Assembly: GCA_002376325.1 (NCBI GenBank)
Contig: DFMR01000024.1
Span: forward strand, 1 to 9,847
Direction of reading: 5' to 3'
Source: Proteobacteria bacterium UBA3588
GTDB lineage: Bacteria > Pseudomonadota > Gammaproteobacteria > Thiohalomonadales > Thiohalomonadaceae
DNA length: 9,847 nucleotides
Below the pieces are notes generated by a model, which did not search any database, was not told the origin of the DNA, and worked only from the letters and a program-made list of their open reading frames with translations. This document shows, piece after piece, positions 1 through 6,620 of the stretch. The position numbers and the translations under genes were made by a program. How positions within the stretch are numbered: the stretch's first letter is position 1; every line of letters begins with the position of its first letter.

Positions 1-20
1 GAGCGCGAGTAGCCATCTAG

Positions 21-47
21 GCCGGACTTAGCGCTGCGGTGTCCGGC
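21..47. repeat. Inverted repeat downstream of mrfB
   Basis: A perfect 7-bp inverted repeat, GCCGGAC (21-27) and GTCCGGC (41-47), flanks a 13-base loop. It lies about 67 bases past the mrfB stop codon in a short stretch (1-113) where I see no convincing gene. It could form a hairpin at the end of the mrfAB transcript. Neither side has a T-run, so it is not a classical intrinsic terminator. A role in transcript ending or stability is inference only. Confidence 0.35.
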
Positions 48-113
48 AAGCTCTGCCCGATGACGCTGCGCTCTATCGTGCCTACGGCTGTTCACCCGAG
101 TGATTATCCTGCG

Positions 114-1304
114 TCACAATCCCAACGGGCCGCGCCGCGCCATGCGCACTTGCAGGCGCGTGATGCGCTGCCGGCGTGCCGGACTGGCGGGCAGGCGTAT
201 CGCCAATGCCAGCGCATACTCCAGTTCGCCAGTGACGTGTTCGTAATACTTGGCCAACGACTCGATCGCCTCGCCGTTGCCGCGTATCGCCAGTGGCTCC
301 CAGAGTGCACGCGCCTCGCTCCACGCACCATTGCGACGGTAGAGATTCGCCAGCAGCAGGCGGCCGTTGGCCGACAACGCGGCGCCAGCCGATTCCAGCA
401 GCGCCACCGCCCTCTCCTCCTGCTCGTTTTTGAGCCAGGCGCGCGCCAGTGCAACGACGTCTGCGCCACAACGGTGTGGTTCTTCATGTGCCTTATCCAG
501 CGCCGGTAGCAGGGACGCTAGTGATACCAGGTCCCAAATATTGTGATCGACCACGCGCAAAAGATCGTCGCTGTTGCCGCTGTGCAGATAACGCAGCCAG
601 GCGGCCGGCGCCTCGCTGCCCGGCAGGTCGTTGCTGCGATGAAAATTGAGCAGACGCCGCTCCGCCGTTTGTAGGCGGCAGTCGTCCCAACGGCTGGCAA
701 ACGCGCGGCGCGTGGAGTGCAGCAGATCGAGATGGAACAGGTGGTCGTAAGGCGTACGCCGGCCATGCATGCGGTTGCGGGTAACGAGCAGCGGCAGGTC
801 GAAGCTCTTGCCGTTGAAGCTGACGATCCCCTGCGCGTCTTTCAGCCACTCTTCGCCCGTCTCCAGCAGTGCCGCTTCGCCGCTGAAGGCGGTCATGGTC
901 AGCTGGCGCACCACCAGAGCATCGGCCTCCAGGCGGGCCAGACCGAGCATGAAGACGGCGGTGCCGCTGCCGCCGGAGAGGCCGGTGGTTTCGGTGTCGA
1001 GGAAGACCAGGCGGCGCGGGTCGATCTCGCCTGCTTCGGGCAGCGCCCGTGGTGTTTCAGCGATGCATTTAAGCGCCATGTGGCCATGATAGTCGCCGAG
1101 GGGGAAACGGCGTACTACCTCGATCAGCGACGGGGCAATGAGGCGGCCGCCGGCCTGTTCGGCCAGCGCTGCCGGGTCGACGCCTTGACGGCGCCGGCCG
1201 TGACGGGTCAGGCGATCGGCGATCGACGGTGATGGCGCCAGCGTTGAGGCTGGGACTACGCCGGTCTGGCGTTGCAGCGATTGCAGACGTGCCTTAAGAC
1301 TCAT
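114..1304 (-). CDS. mrfB: MrfB/YprB-like DEDD exonuclease with TPR-like C-terminus
   Basis: This 396-residue protein is a ribonuclease H-fold 3'-5' exonuclease of the YprB/MrfB family. In Bacillus subtilis MrfB is a metal-dependent nuclease that works with the helicase MrfA to repair mitomycin C damage outside the UvrABC pathway. Visible motifs are FLDTETTGLSGG (Exo I, D103 and E105), VSFNGKSFDLPLL (Exo II, D169), HLDLLH around D193, and DHNIWDLVSL (Exo III, H254 and D258). These supply the acidic residues expected for two-metal catalysis. The first 95 residues are basic and poorly conserved. Residues about 285-370 are helical and resemble TPR repeats (KNEQEERAVALLESAG, LYRRNGAWSEARALWEPL). 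There is no signal peptide, so it should be cytoplasmic. Its ATG lies inside the end of mrfA with an 11-bp overlap, which implies one operon and translational coupling. The family call is firm; activity on mitomycin damage in this organism is inferred. Confidence 0.88.
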   Translation of the reverse strand: MSLKARLQSLQRQTGVVPASTLAPSPSIADRLTRHGRRRQGVDPAALAEQAGGRLIAPSLIEVVRRFPLGDYHGHMALKCIAETPRALPEAGEIDPRRLVFLDTETTGLSGGSGTAVFMLGLARLEADALVVRQLTMTAFSGEAALLETGEEWLKDAQGIVSFNGKSFDLPLLVTRNRMHGRRTPYDHLFHLDLLHSTRRAFASRWDDCRLQTAERRLLNFHRSNDLPGSEAPAAWLRYLHSGNSDDLLRVVDHNIWDLVSLASLLPALDKAHEEPHRCGADVVALARAWLKNEQEERAVALLESAGAALSANGRLLLANLYRRNGAWSEARALWEPLAIRGNGEAIESLAKYYEHVTGELEYALALAIRLPASPARRQRITRLQVRMARRGPLGL

Positions 1305-3693
1305 GACCGTCGATCAGCGCCAGCACTCGCAACGCCGCCTGCTTGGGTGAATAACCGCGCACCTCGTCCGAGGCGAGGATCGGACCGATACAGCTGGGAC
1401 AACCGTGTTTGCAATCGCAGGCATCGATCAGCCGACACGTGTCGCGCACGATCTCGCCACGGCGATCAAATAACGGTGCGGAGAGGCCGACGCCGCCCGG
1501 ATAGTTGTCGTAGAGGAACACCGCCGGGCGGAAGCGGGTCTCGGCATCGGGGTTCAAGGCATCCCCGCGGGCATCGCGCATCTGGCCGCGACCGTTGCTG
1601 CCGACGGTGGCGAACCACTGCGCCTCGCCGTCGCCCACCGCGCGTCCCAGATCCTGCGGCTCGGCCATCATGCGCAGGGCGGCAACGTGGTGCATGGCGT
1701 AGGCGGCGCCGAGGAAACCGTCGAGGGCCTGCTGGCGGCTGGGGAACGCCGCTTCCAGTGCAGTTGGTTCCACCTGCCACCACGCAGCGGTGGTGTGCAT
1801 CTCCTGGTCCGGCAGGTTGATGTTGCCGTAGCCGATGTTCTCGTGGCTGTAGTAGCGAATCTTCTTGTAGCCGGCGATACGCCGCACCAGATGCACCTCG
1901 CCGTGGGCGCTCGCGCCCTGCCCCTGCCGCGCGCCGTCGAAGCGATCGAGGATCTTCAGGCGCGTGTAGTCGATGGCGTCGGTGTAGTAGTCCGCGCGGG
2001 TGCGGCGCACGAAGGCCTTGCGTCCCTCCCAGGCCAGCTTTTCCACTTGATAGGGCGCGGCCTGCACCATGTAGATGGCGCCTTCGTACAGGGTCATCGG
2101 TGCACTGGAGTAATCGACCTCGGCCACGACGCGCTGGCCGCCGTCCGTAATATCCACCACCACGAAGTTGCCCTCGGCCACCGAGCGTAGCGAGACGCTG
2201 TTGGCCGGGTAGCTGTCGGCGCTCCAGTGCCAGCGTTCGCCCTCGCGGTGGACGATCCCCTGCTCCTCCAGGTAGGTGAGCAGCGCTTCCAGATTTTCCC
2301 TGCCGAAGCGTTCGCCCTGTTGGAACGGCAGTTCGAAGGCGGCGCAGCGCACGTGGTCGAGCAGGATCAGCAACTGGTCCGGATCGATGCGCGCCTCCTC
2401 GGGCGAGGCGCCGAGGAAGAATTCGGGATTGCGTACGATGTACTGATCCAGCGGTTCGCTGGAGGCGACCAGCACACCCAGCGCCGGACGCAGGCGGCGG
2501 CCGGCGCGACCGAGACGCTGCCAGGTGGCGGCGACGGTGCCGGGGTAACCGTTGAGTACGCAGACATCGAGCGCGCCGATGTCCACGCCCAGCTCCAGCG
2601 CGGAAGTGGAGATGACGCAGTCGAGCGTTCCGCCGCGCAGTTTGCGCTCGGTGTCGCGCCGCTCGTTGGGCAGGTAGCCGCCACGGTAGGCGGCGATGCG
2701 CGCCGGCTTGCGCGGGTCCTTGTCGAACACGTCCTTCAGATATTTGGTCAGCACCTCCACCATCAGCCGGCTGCGGGCGAAGACGATGCTCTTCAGTCCC
2801 ATGCGCAGGGCGTGGCGGGCGATGCGGGTGGTCTGCGAACGGTTGGAGGCGCGGATGCCGAGGTCGGGATTGATCACCGGCGGGTTCCACAGCAGCAGGT
2901 GGCGCTCGCCCTGGGGCGCGCCGCTTTCGGTGATGGCGCTCACCTCGTCGTCGATCAACCGCTGCGCCAGCTCCTGCGGATTGGCGATGGTGGCCGAGGC
3001 GAAGACGAACACCGGGTCCGAACCGTAGAAACGGCAGATGCGGCGCAGGCGGCGGAACACGTTGGCCACATGGGAGCCGAACACGCCGCGGTAGGTGTGG
3101 GTCTCGTCCACCACCACGTAGTGCAGGTTTTCGAAGAACTGCGCCCACTTGGTGTGGTGCGGCAGTATCCCCTGGTGCAGCATGTCCGGGTTGGAGACCA
3201 CGATGTCGCCGCGGGTGCGCACCGCCTTGCGCGCATCGCCCGGCGTGTCGCCGTCGAAGGTATAGGCGCGCACGCCGAGGCCGCCGGCCTGGTTCAGCTC
3301 CAGGATCTCCGCCACCTGGTCCTGGGACAGCGCCTTGGTGGGAAACAGATAGAGCGCCTTGGACTCGCCCGTGAGCGCCGCCTGCAACACCGGCAGGTTG
3401 TAGCAGAGGGTCTTGCCCGAGGCGGTGGGCGTCACCACCACCGTGTGGCGCCCCGCGCGGATGGCATCCCAGGCGGCGCGCTGGTGGCTGTAGAGCCGGC
3501 GCACGCCGCGCGACTCCAGGGCCTCGCGCAACTTGGGGTTGAGGTCATCGGGCAGCGCTGCGTAGCTGCCCTGGCGGCCCGGGACCACCAGCTGGCCGGT
3601 GATGCGGCCTTTGTATTTGCGTTGCAGGTGTTCGACCAGCCGGCCGACCGGATCGGCCATTTCCTGCTTGACGGATTGCGCCACGGCGTTCAT
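1294..3693 (-). CDS. mrfA: MrfA/YprA-like Zn-binding DEAD/DEAH helicase with DUF1998 domain
   Basis: This 799-residue superfamily 2 helicase matches the MrfA/YprA family, 3'-5' DNA helicases that in B. subtilis resist mitomycin C together with MrfB. Motif order: YSHQ (Q-motif-like, 68-71), Walker A TPTASGKT (88-95), Walker B/motif II DETH (196-199), motif III SAT (233-235), a second RecA lobe with STSALELGVD (about 362-371), and motif VI QRLGRAGR (392-399). The C-terminal half carries DUF1998 hallmarks: HTTAAWW, FLYDNYPGGVGLS, and a four-cysteine cluster CxCx3CxxC (C759, C761, C765, C768) that binds zinc in characterised MrfA. Length fits the family. The start is the ATG at 3691-3693; its Shine-Dalgarno (AGAGAA) is weak and lies inside the upstream operator-like box. 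The gene is transcribed divergently from lexA across only 43 bp and overlaps mrfB, so SOS control of the pair is a reasonable inference. A different DNA-repair substrate is possible. Confidence 0.92.
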   Translation of the reverse strand: MNAVAQSVKQEMADPVGRLVEHLQRKYKGRITGQLVVPGRQGSYAALPDDLNPKLREALESRGVRRLYSHQRAAWDAIRAGRHTVVVTPTASGKTLCYNLPVLQAALTGESKALYLFPTKALSQDQVAEILELNQAGGLGVRAYTFDGDTPGDARKAVRTRGDIVVSNPDMLHQGILPHHTKWAQFFENLHYVVVDETHTYRGVFGSHVANVFRRLRRICRFYGSDPVFVFASATIANPQELAQRLIDDEVSAITESGAPQGERHLLLWNPPVINPDLGIRASNRSQTTRIARHALRMGLKSIVFARSRLMVEVLTKYLKDVFDKDPRKPARIAAYRGGYLPNERRDTERKLRGGTLDCVISTSALELGVDIGALDVCVLNGYPGTVAATWQRLGRAGRRLRPALGVLVASSEPLDQYIVRNPEFFLGASPEEARIDPDQLLILLDHVRCAAFELPFQQGERFGRENLEALLTYLEEQGIVHREGERWHWSADSYPANSVSLRSVAEGNFVVVDITDGGQRVVAEVDYSSAPMTLYEGAIYMVQAAPYQVEKLAWEGRKAFVRRTRADYYTDAIDYTRLKILDRFDGARQGQGASAHGEVHLVRRIAGYKKIRYYSHENIGYGNINLPDQEMHTTAAWWQVEPTALEAAFPSRQQALDGFLGAAYAMHHVAALRMMAEPQDLGRAVGDGEAQWFATVGSNGRGQMRDARGDALNPDAETRFRPAVFLYDNYPGGVGLSAPLFDRRGEIVRDTCRLIDACDCKHGCPSCIGPILASDEVRGYSPKQAALRVLALIDGHES

Positions 3694-3695
3694 GG

Positions 3696-3747
3696 TTGTT
3701 CTCTATCGGTTCTCTTAATCGGAGTCTATAGAACCAATGGAGAACAA
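3696..3747. promoter_or_regulatory. Two inverted LexA-type (SOS) boxes between mrfA and lexA
   Basis: Read on the plus strand, 3696-3713 is TTGTTCTCTATCGGTTCT. Read on the minus strand, 3747-3730 is TTGTTCTCCATTGGTTCT. They match at 16 of 18 positions, with two transitions, and form an inverted pair 16 bp apart. Each holds GTTC-N7-GTTC, the direct-repeat LexA site known from Alphaproteobacteria. The first box starts 3 bases from the mrfA start codon; the second covers the lexA start codon. The spacer contains TATAGA (a possible -10 for mrfA on the minus strand) and GGAG (the lexA Shine-Dalgarno). LexA bound here would be expected to block both genes. No CTGT-N8-ACAG box is present. The repeats are directly visible; LexA as the binding protein is inferred from context. 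Confidence 0.72.
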
Positions 3748-4354
3748 ACAAGCCACCCTCACCCGCGGTCAGCAGGAGGTCTACGACTTCTTGCGTGAAC
3801 GCCTGCCCGATTTCCTACGTCCGCCGACCCTGGACGAGCTGTGCCAAGCCATGGGCCTCAAGTCCCGCGGCTCCCTGCACAAACAGTTGCAGGCCCTGAT
3901 CGACGCCGGCCTGGTGGCCCCCATGAACCGCCGGCAGCGCGGCGTGCGCCTCACCGATTCAGCCCCAGCCAACGAGGACGAACTGCCGTTCCTCGGCTAC
4001 ATCGCCGCCGGCCGTCCCATCGAGGCCATCGCCCAGCCCGAGACCATCGCCGTGCCGGACACCCTGCGCACCGCCCGCCCCTGCTACGTGCTCCAGGTGC
4101 GCGGCGACTCGATGATCGAGGACGGGATACTGGACGGCGACTGGGTGGTGATCGAACAGCGCAACCACGCCCGCAACGGCGAGGTGGTGGTGGCCCTCAT
4201 CGACGGCGGCGAGACGACTCTGAAGCGCATCGAACAACAGCCGGGCGAGGTGCTATTGCATCCGGCCAACAGCACGCTGAATACGCAGCGTTACCGGCCG
4301 GAGCAGGTGCTGATCCAAGGGGTGCTGGTGGGACAGATGCGGCGCTACCGGTAG
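3737..4354 (+). CDS. lexA: LexA SOS transcriptional repressor
   Basis: This 205-residue protein is the SOS master repressor. It binds operators of damage-response genes and cleaves itself when stimulated by RecA filaments on single-stranded DNA. The N-terminal winged helix-turn-helix spans about 6-73 (LTRGQQEVYDFL, RPPTLDELCQAMGLKSRGS, RGVRL). The expected scissile bond is A91-G92 in GYIAAGRP. The S24 peptidase domain has the catalytic serine S125 in VRGDSMIEDGI and the general-base lysine K163 in ETTLKRI, so autocleavage should work. Length matches the family (E. coli 202). The recognition segment SRGSLHKQLQAL differs from E. coli SPNAAEEHLKAL and, from memory, is closer to the SKSGIH type of Alphaproteobacteria, which fits the GTTC-N7-GTTC boxes at its promoter. 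The ATG at 3737 has GGAG 12 bases upstream and sits inside one box, suggesting tight autorepression. It is divergent from mrfA and ends 17 bp from a convergent GGDEF gene. Confidence 0.95.
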   Translation: MENKQATLTRGQQEVYDFLRERLPDFLRPPTLDELCQAMGLKSRGSLHKQLQALIDAGLVAPMNRRQRGVRLTDSAPANEDELPFLGYIAAGRPIEAIAQPETIAVPDTLRTARPCYVLQVRGDSMIEDGILDGDWVVIEQRNHARNGEVVVALIDGGETTLKRIEQQPGEVLLHPANSTLNTQRYRPEQVLIQGVLVGQMRRYR

Positions 4355-4363
4355 ACCGGCGCC
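4341..4363. terminator. Possible hairpin across the lexA stop codon
   Basis: GGCG and CCGG (4341-4344, 4348-4351) can pair with CCGG and CGCC (4356-4359, 4360-4363) around a TAGA loop, with CTA bulged on the left arm. The loop contains the lexA TAG stop. Because lexA and the GGDEF gene converge here with a 17-bp gap, a hairpin could help end either transcript. There is no T-run on either side, so intrinsic termination is doubtful. Confidence 0.25.
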
Positions 4364-4371
4364 ACGCGACA

Positions 4372-6027
4372 TCAGTCGACGTAGCTGTAGGTATTCTTGC
4401 CTTGACTCTTGGCGGCGTACATCGCCTGGTCCGCCAATTTCACCAATTCCGCACCATCGCTGCCGTGGTCCGGAAACAGGACGATACCGATACTACCCGA
4501 GATCTGTGCCGCGACCTCACCGAACCGAAATGGCTGAGCCAATGCCTTGATGATATCTTGTGCCACCTCTTCCACACGCGCCCTATCGACAACACCGGGC
4601 AGAATAACCGTGAACTCGTCCCCGCCAAGCCGCGCCACTGTATCCGAACTGCGCACACAGCCGGTGATCCGGCCGGCCGCCTCGGCCAGCACCTTGTCAC
4701 CGACAGCGTGGCCGTGTTCATCGTTTACCTGTTTGAATCCATCCAGATCGATGAAATAGAGTGCCAATCGAGAGCCGAGAGCGCGACAGTTATCGATTTC
4801 GCCAGCCAGACAGACAAAGAACAATTGCCGGTTGGGCAGATTGGTGACGGTGTCGTAATGGGCCTGACGCCAGATGAGATCGTTGAGGCGCTTCTTTTCG
4901 GTGATGTCCGAAGCGACCTTGACGTAGCGATAGACACCGCCGTCGCCGTCCCGGACCACGTTCATAATGACCTGTTCCGCATATTCCTCGCCGTCCTTGC
5001 GTCGATTCCACCACTCCCCTTCCCAATGACCGTAACGTTCCAGGGTCTGCCACATCTCTTGATAAAAGACGTTACTTTGCCTGCCCGACTGCAGCAGACG
5101 CGGATCACGACCAATCACCTCCTGTGCCTCGTATCCGGTAATTCGACTGAATGCCGCGTTGACCGCGACGATCCGGTTATCGGCATCGGTGGCGACGATC
5201 GACGCGGTGCTGGCGTTGAAGATCAGCGAAGCCAGCTTCAACTCCGCTTCCTGACGCTTGCGTTCGCTGATGTCCCGGGCAAGGATAAAGATCACCCCGC
5301 CGCGAATGTCGGCATAGGTAACGCTCAGTTCAAGCTCGACCAGCTGCCCGTTCTTGTGGCGGTGCTTGGTCTCGAACAGATCATGGCCACGCTCCATCAC
5401 CTGACGAATGTGTTGCGCCGTGTCATCCGGTGACTCGATTGCCTCCAGATCGGACACGCTCATGTGCAATAACTCGTTGCGCGAATAGCCGACCATAGCG
5501 CAAAAACGATCATTGACCTCGATAATGAGCCCGTCGGATATGCGAACCATCCAGTAACCGTCGCCGACGGCCTGAATCAAAGCGCGGTATTCGATTTCGC
5601 TCTGTTTGCGCGCCGTGACGTCCCGGCATACGGCAACGATGAAATTTTCACCGTTATAGTGCACGGTGCGCACATGGATTTCGACCGGTATGTGTCTGCC
5701 ATCCCGGTGCAGATGCACCGCCTCGACGGTACAGTGTCCTTCGCGCGCGACTTGCGTCATGCGCTCCGAGAATCTATCGGCCGACTCCGGTACGTTGATC
5801 TGTTCCGGCCGCATGCGGAGCAGCTCTTTACGGCTGTAGCCCACATGTGTGCAGGCCGTCTCATTGACTGCAACGAAATTGCCGTTGACATCCATCACGA
5901 AAATCGCATCGCCGACGTGTTCGAATAGCCTGCGATAGGTGCTGTCCGTCAATGCCTCGCGCCGACTCGAACCTGCGTCGCCCGCCGGTCGCGGCATAGC
6001 GCCTTCCCGGAATTCCTCTCCACTCAT
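4372..6027 (-). CDS. Soluble PAS-PAS-PAS-GGDEF diguanylate cyclase
   Basis: The protein should make cyclic di-GMP from two GTP in response to signals sensed by three tandem PAS domains. From the ATG at 6025-6027 it has 551 residues: PAS1 about 30-143, PAS2 about 147-258, PAS3 about 264-380, and GGDEF about 390-548. Each PAS ends in a typical PAC tail (CRDVTARK, ARDISERK, ASDITEKK). The cyclase motif is intact (RLGGDEF, GGDEF at 468-472), as are DLDGFKQVND and GHAVGD for metal and guanine binding. The inhibitory I-site RSSD (459-462) sits five residues before GGDEF, predicting product feedback inhibition. No transmembrane segment or EAL domain is seen. I chose 6027 because AAGGA lies 8 bases upstream; an in-frame ATG ending at 6045 adds six residues (MVRIFL) but has its AAGGA only 4 bases away. 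No heme- or flavin-binding signature in the PAS domains was identified, so the signal is unknown. Confidence 0.93.
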   Translation of the reverse strand: MSGEEFREGAMPRPAGDAGSSRREALTDSTYRRLFEHVGDAIFVMDVNGNFVAVNETACTHVGYSRKELLRMRPEQINVPESADRFSERMTQVAREGHCTVEAVHLHRDGRHIPVEIHVRTVHYNGENFIVAVCRDVTARKQSEIEYRALIQAVGDGYWMVRISDGLIIEVNDRFCAMVGYSRNELLHMSVSDLEAIESPDDTAQHIRQVMERGHDLFETKHRHKNGQLVELELSVTYADIRGGVIFILARDISERKRQEAELKLASLIFNASTASIVATDADNRIVAVNAAFSRITGYEAQEVIGRDPRLLQSGRQSNVFYQEMWQTLERYGHWEGEWWNRRKDGEEYAEQVIMNVVRDGDGGVYRYVKVASDITEKKRLNDLIWRQAHYDTVTNLPNRQLFFVCLAGEIDNCRALGSRLALYFIDLDGFKQVNDEHGHAVGDKVLAEAAGRITGCVRSSDTVARLGGDEFTVILPGVVDRARVEEVAQDIIKALAQPFRFGEVAAQISGSIGIVLFPDHGSDGAELVKLADQAMYAAKSQGKNTYSYVD

Positions 6028-6068
6028 AAGAAAAATCCTTACCATTCATTCCTTAGCGACAGGCGTGC

Positions 6069-6074
6069 AGTATA
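6069..6074 (-). promoter_or_regulatory. Possible -10 element for the PAS-GGDEF gene
   Basis: On the minus strand this reads TATACT, five of six matches to the sigma-70 -10 consensus, about 40 bases upstream of the chosen start codon. It would give a short leader carrying the AAGGA ribosome site. No good -35 sits 16-18 bp away; ATGACA is present but 21 bp upstream, so this is a weak call. Confidence 0.3.
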
Positions 6075-6298
6075 CCTGCGTGCCGCAAACGCCATTGTCA
6101 TTCTCGCCTGCACCGGCGCATACCGCCCCGCGCATCGGCACCCTCAATCGTAGTGCGTTCCTGTACCGGCGACTGCGGATATTAATTTGCCGTTAACACT
6201 GGCGCTGTTCATTCAATACCGCGACGTCTTACGACCTCACTACGTATGCAGGCCCGGCTCATCGCGCGAACCGTTGGCACTCGCTCCGCAGTCGCGGC

Positions 6299-6333
6299 GG
6301 ATTTGGCGTCGTCCGTGAGTGACGACAAAATCC
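6299..6333. repeat. Imperfect inverted repeat (hairpin)
   Basis: GGATTT (6299-6304) pairs with AAATCC (6328-6333), and GTCGTC (6308-6313) pairs with GACGAC (6321-6326). The internal loop is GGC against A and the terminal loop is CGTGAGT. That makes a 12-bp stem in a non-coding stretch. It could be an operator or the start of a structured RNA. No T-run follows on either strand, so it is not an obvious terminator. Confidence 0.45.
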
Positions 6334-6350
6334 GTGCATACTGGTATGCT
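6322..6350 (+). promoter_or_regulatory. Possible extended -10 promoter over a palindrome
   Basis: A perfect palindrome-like pair, GCATAC (6336-6341) and GTATGC (6344-6349), surrounds TG. The same bases form an extended -10, TGGTATGCT (6342-6350), with ACGACA (6322-6327) 17 bp before TATGCT as a partial -35. A promoter overlapped by a dyad would be a natural target for a dimeric regulator. A transcript starting near 6357 would give the large downstream gene a leader of about 260 bases. The palindrome is certain; the promoter role is inference. Confidence 0.3.
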
Positions 6351-6498
6351 ATTTTGACGAAGAGCGTCGCACGATGCTTGCGACCTGTAGCGTGCCACGA
6401 CCCGACGTAAAGGAGCCGCATATAGGACTAGGAATGCACCATGAGGCAATTTTGCTAGACTTCATTGGGTAAACGGACTAGCGCAAGTTTGTACACTC

Positions 6499-6527
6499 TT
6501 GCCAGGGAGGCGCCACAACTCGATAAA
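6499..6527 (+). promoter_or_regulatory. Possible sigma-70 promoter for the PilZ-DUF1631-GGDEF gene
   Basis: TTGCCA (6499-6504, five of six matches to the -35 consensus) is followed after 17 bp by GATAAA (6522-6527, four of six to the -10). Predicted start near 6534 leaves a leader of about 85 bases that keeps the AAGGA ribosome site at 6606-6610. It is the best-spaced candidate close to the gene, but only a pattern match. Confidence 0.35.
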
Positions 6528-6620
6528 TACACGCCATTTTTGCGCGGATATGGGCGCTGGGTAGACCATGCCAAGTTTTCGTTGTAATGTGGCAAATATA
6601 ATAAAAAGGACCTTGATGCC

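Larger units (their letters stand above)
6046..6620. other. Intergenic region between divergent c-di-GMP genes
   Basis: This stretch of about 575 bases separates the divergent PAS-GGDEF and PilZ-DUF1631-GGDEF genes. I find no convincing coding region: the reading frames on either strand are short, lack a good ribosome site and resemble no family. It is less GC-rich towards its right end (about 6420-6620). Its content is a cluster of inverted repeats at 6299-6384, a 14-bp palindrome at 6336-6349, and several promoter-like motifs, listed separately. A third small hairpin, GTCGCA (6366-6371) with TGCGAC (6379-6384), adds to the cluster. An AAGGAG at 6411-6416 is followed only by a 12-codon frame at 6434, which I do not call a gene. 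Confidence 0.6.

Noticed and set aside
2227..3798. A 523-codon plus-strand frame opposite mrfA
   Set aside because: It is antisense to a gene with a full set of helicase motifs, and its Gly/Ala/Val/His-rich composition is what the complement of a high-GC coding strand produces. It also runs into the lexA start.
5546..5561. GAAC-N7-TAAC inside the PAS-GGDEF gene as another SOS-like box
   Set aside because: One half-site is imperfect, the spacer does not match the conserved TCYATYG of the lexA boxes, and the site is internal to a coding region.
6275..6290. Sigma-54-like -24/-12 element, TGGCAC-N5-CCGCA on the plus strand
   Set aside because: The GG and GC cores are at the correct 10-base spacing, but the TT of the -12 element is replaced by CC, and the nearest downstream gene is 330 bases away. 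Not strong enough to call.
6336..6355. Palindrome followed by TATTTT as an intrinsic terminator
   Set aside because: The stem is short and AT-containing with only a few T residues, and no gene ends nearby on either strand.
6597..6602. Perfect TATAAT just upstream of the PilZ-DUF1631-GGDEF gene
   Set aside because: Transcription would begin near 6609, cutting into the AAGGA ribosome site, and the hexamer 17 bp upstream (AGTTTT) is a poor -35. Probably chance in an AT-rich stretch.
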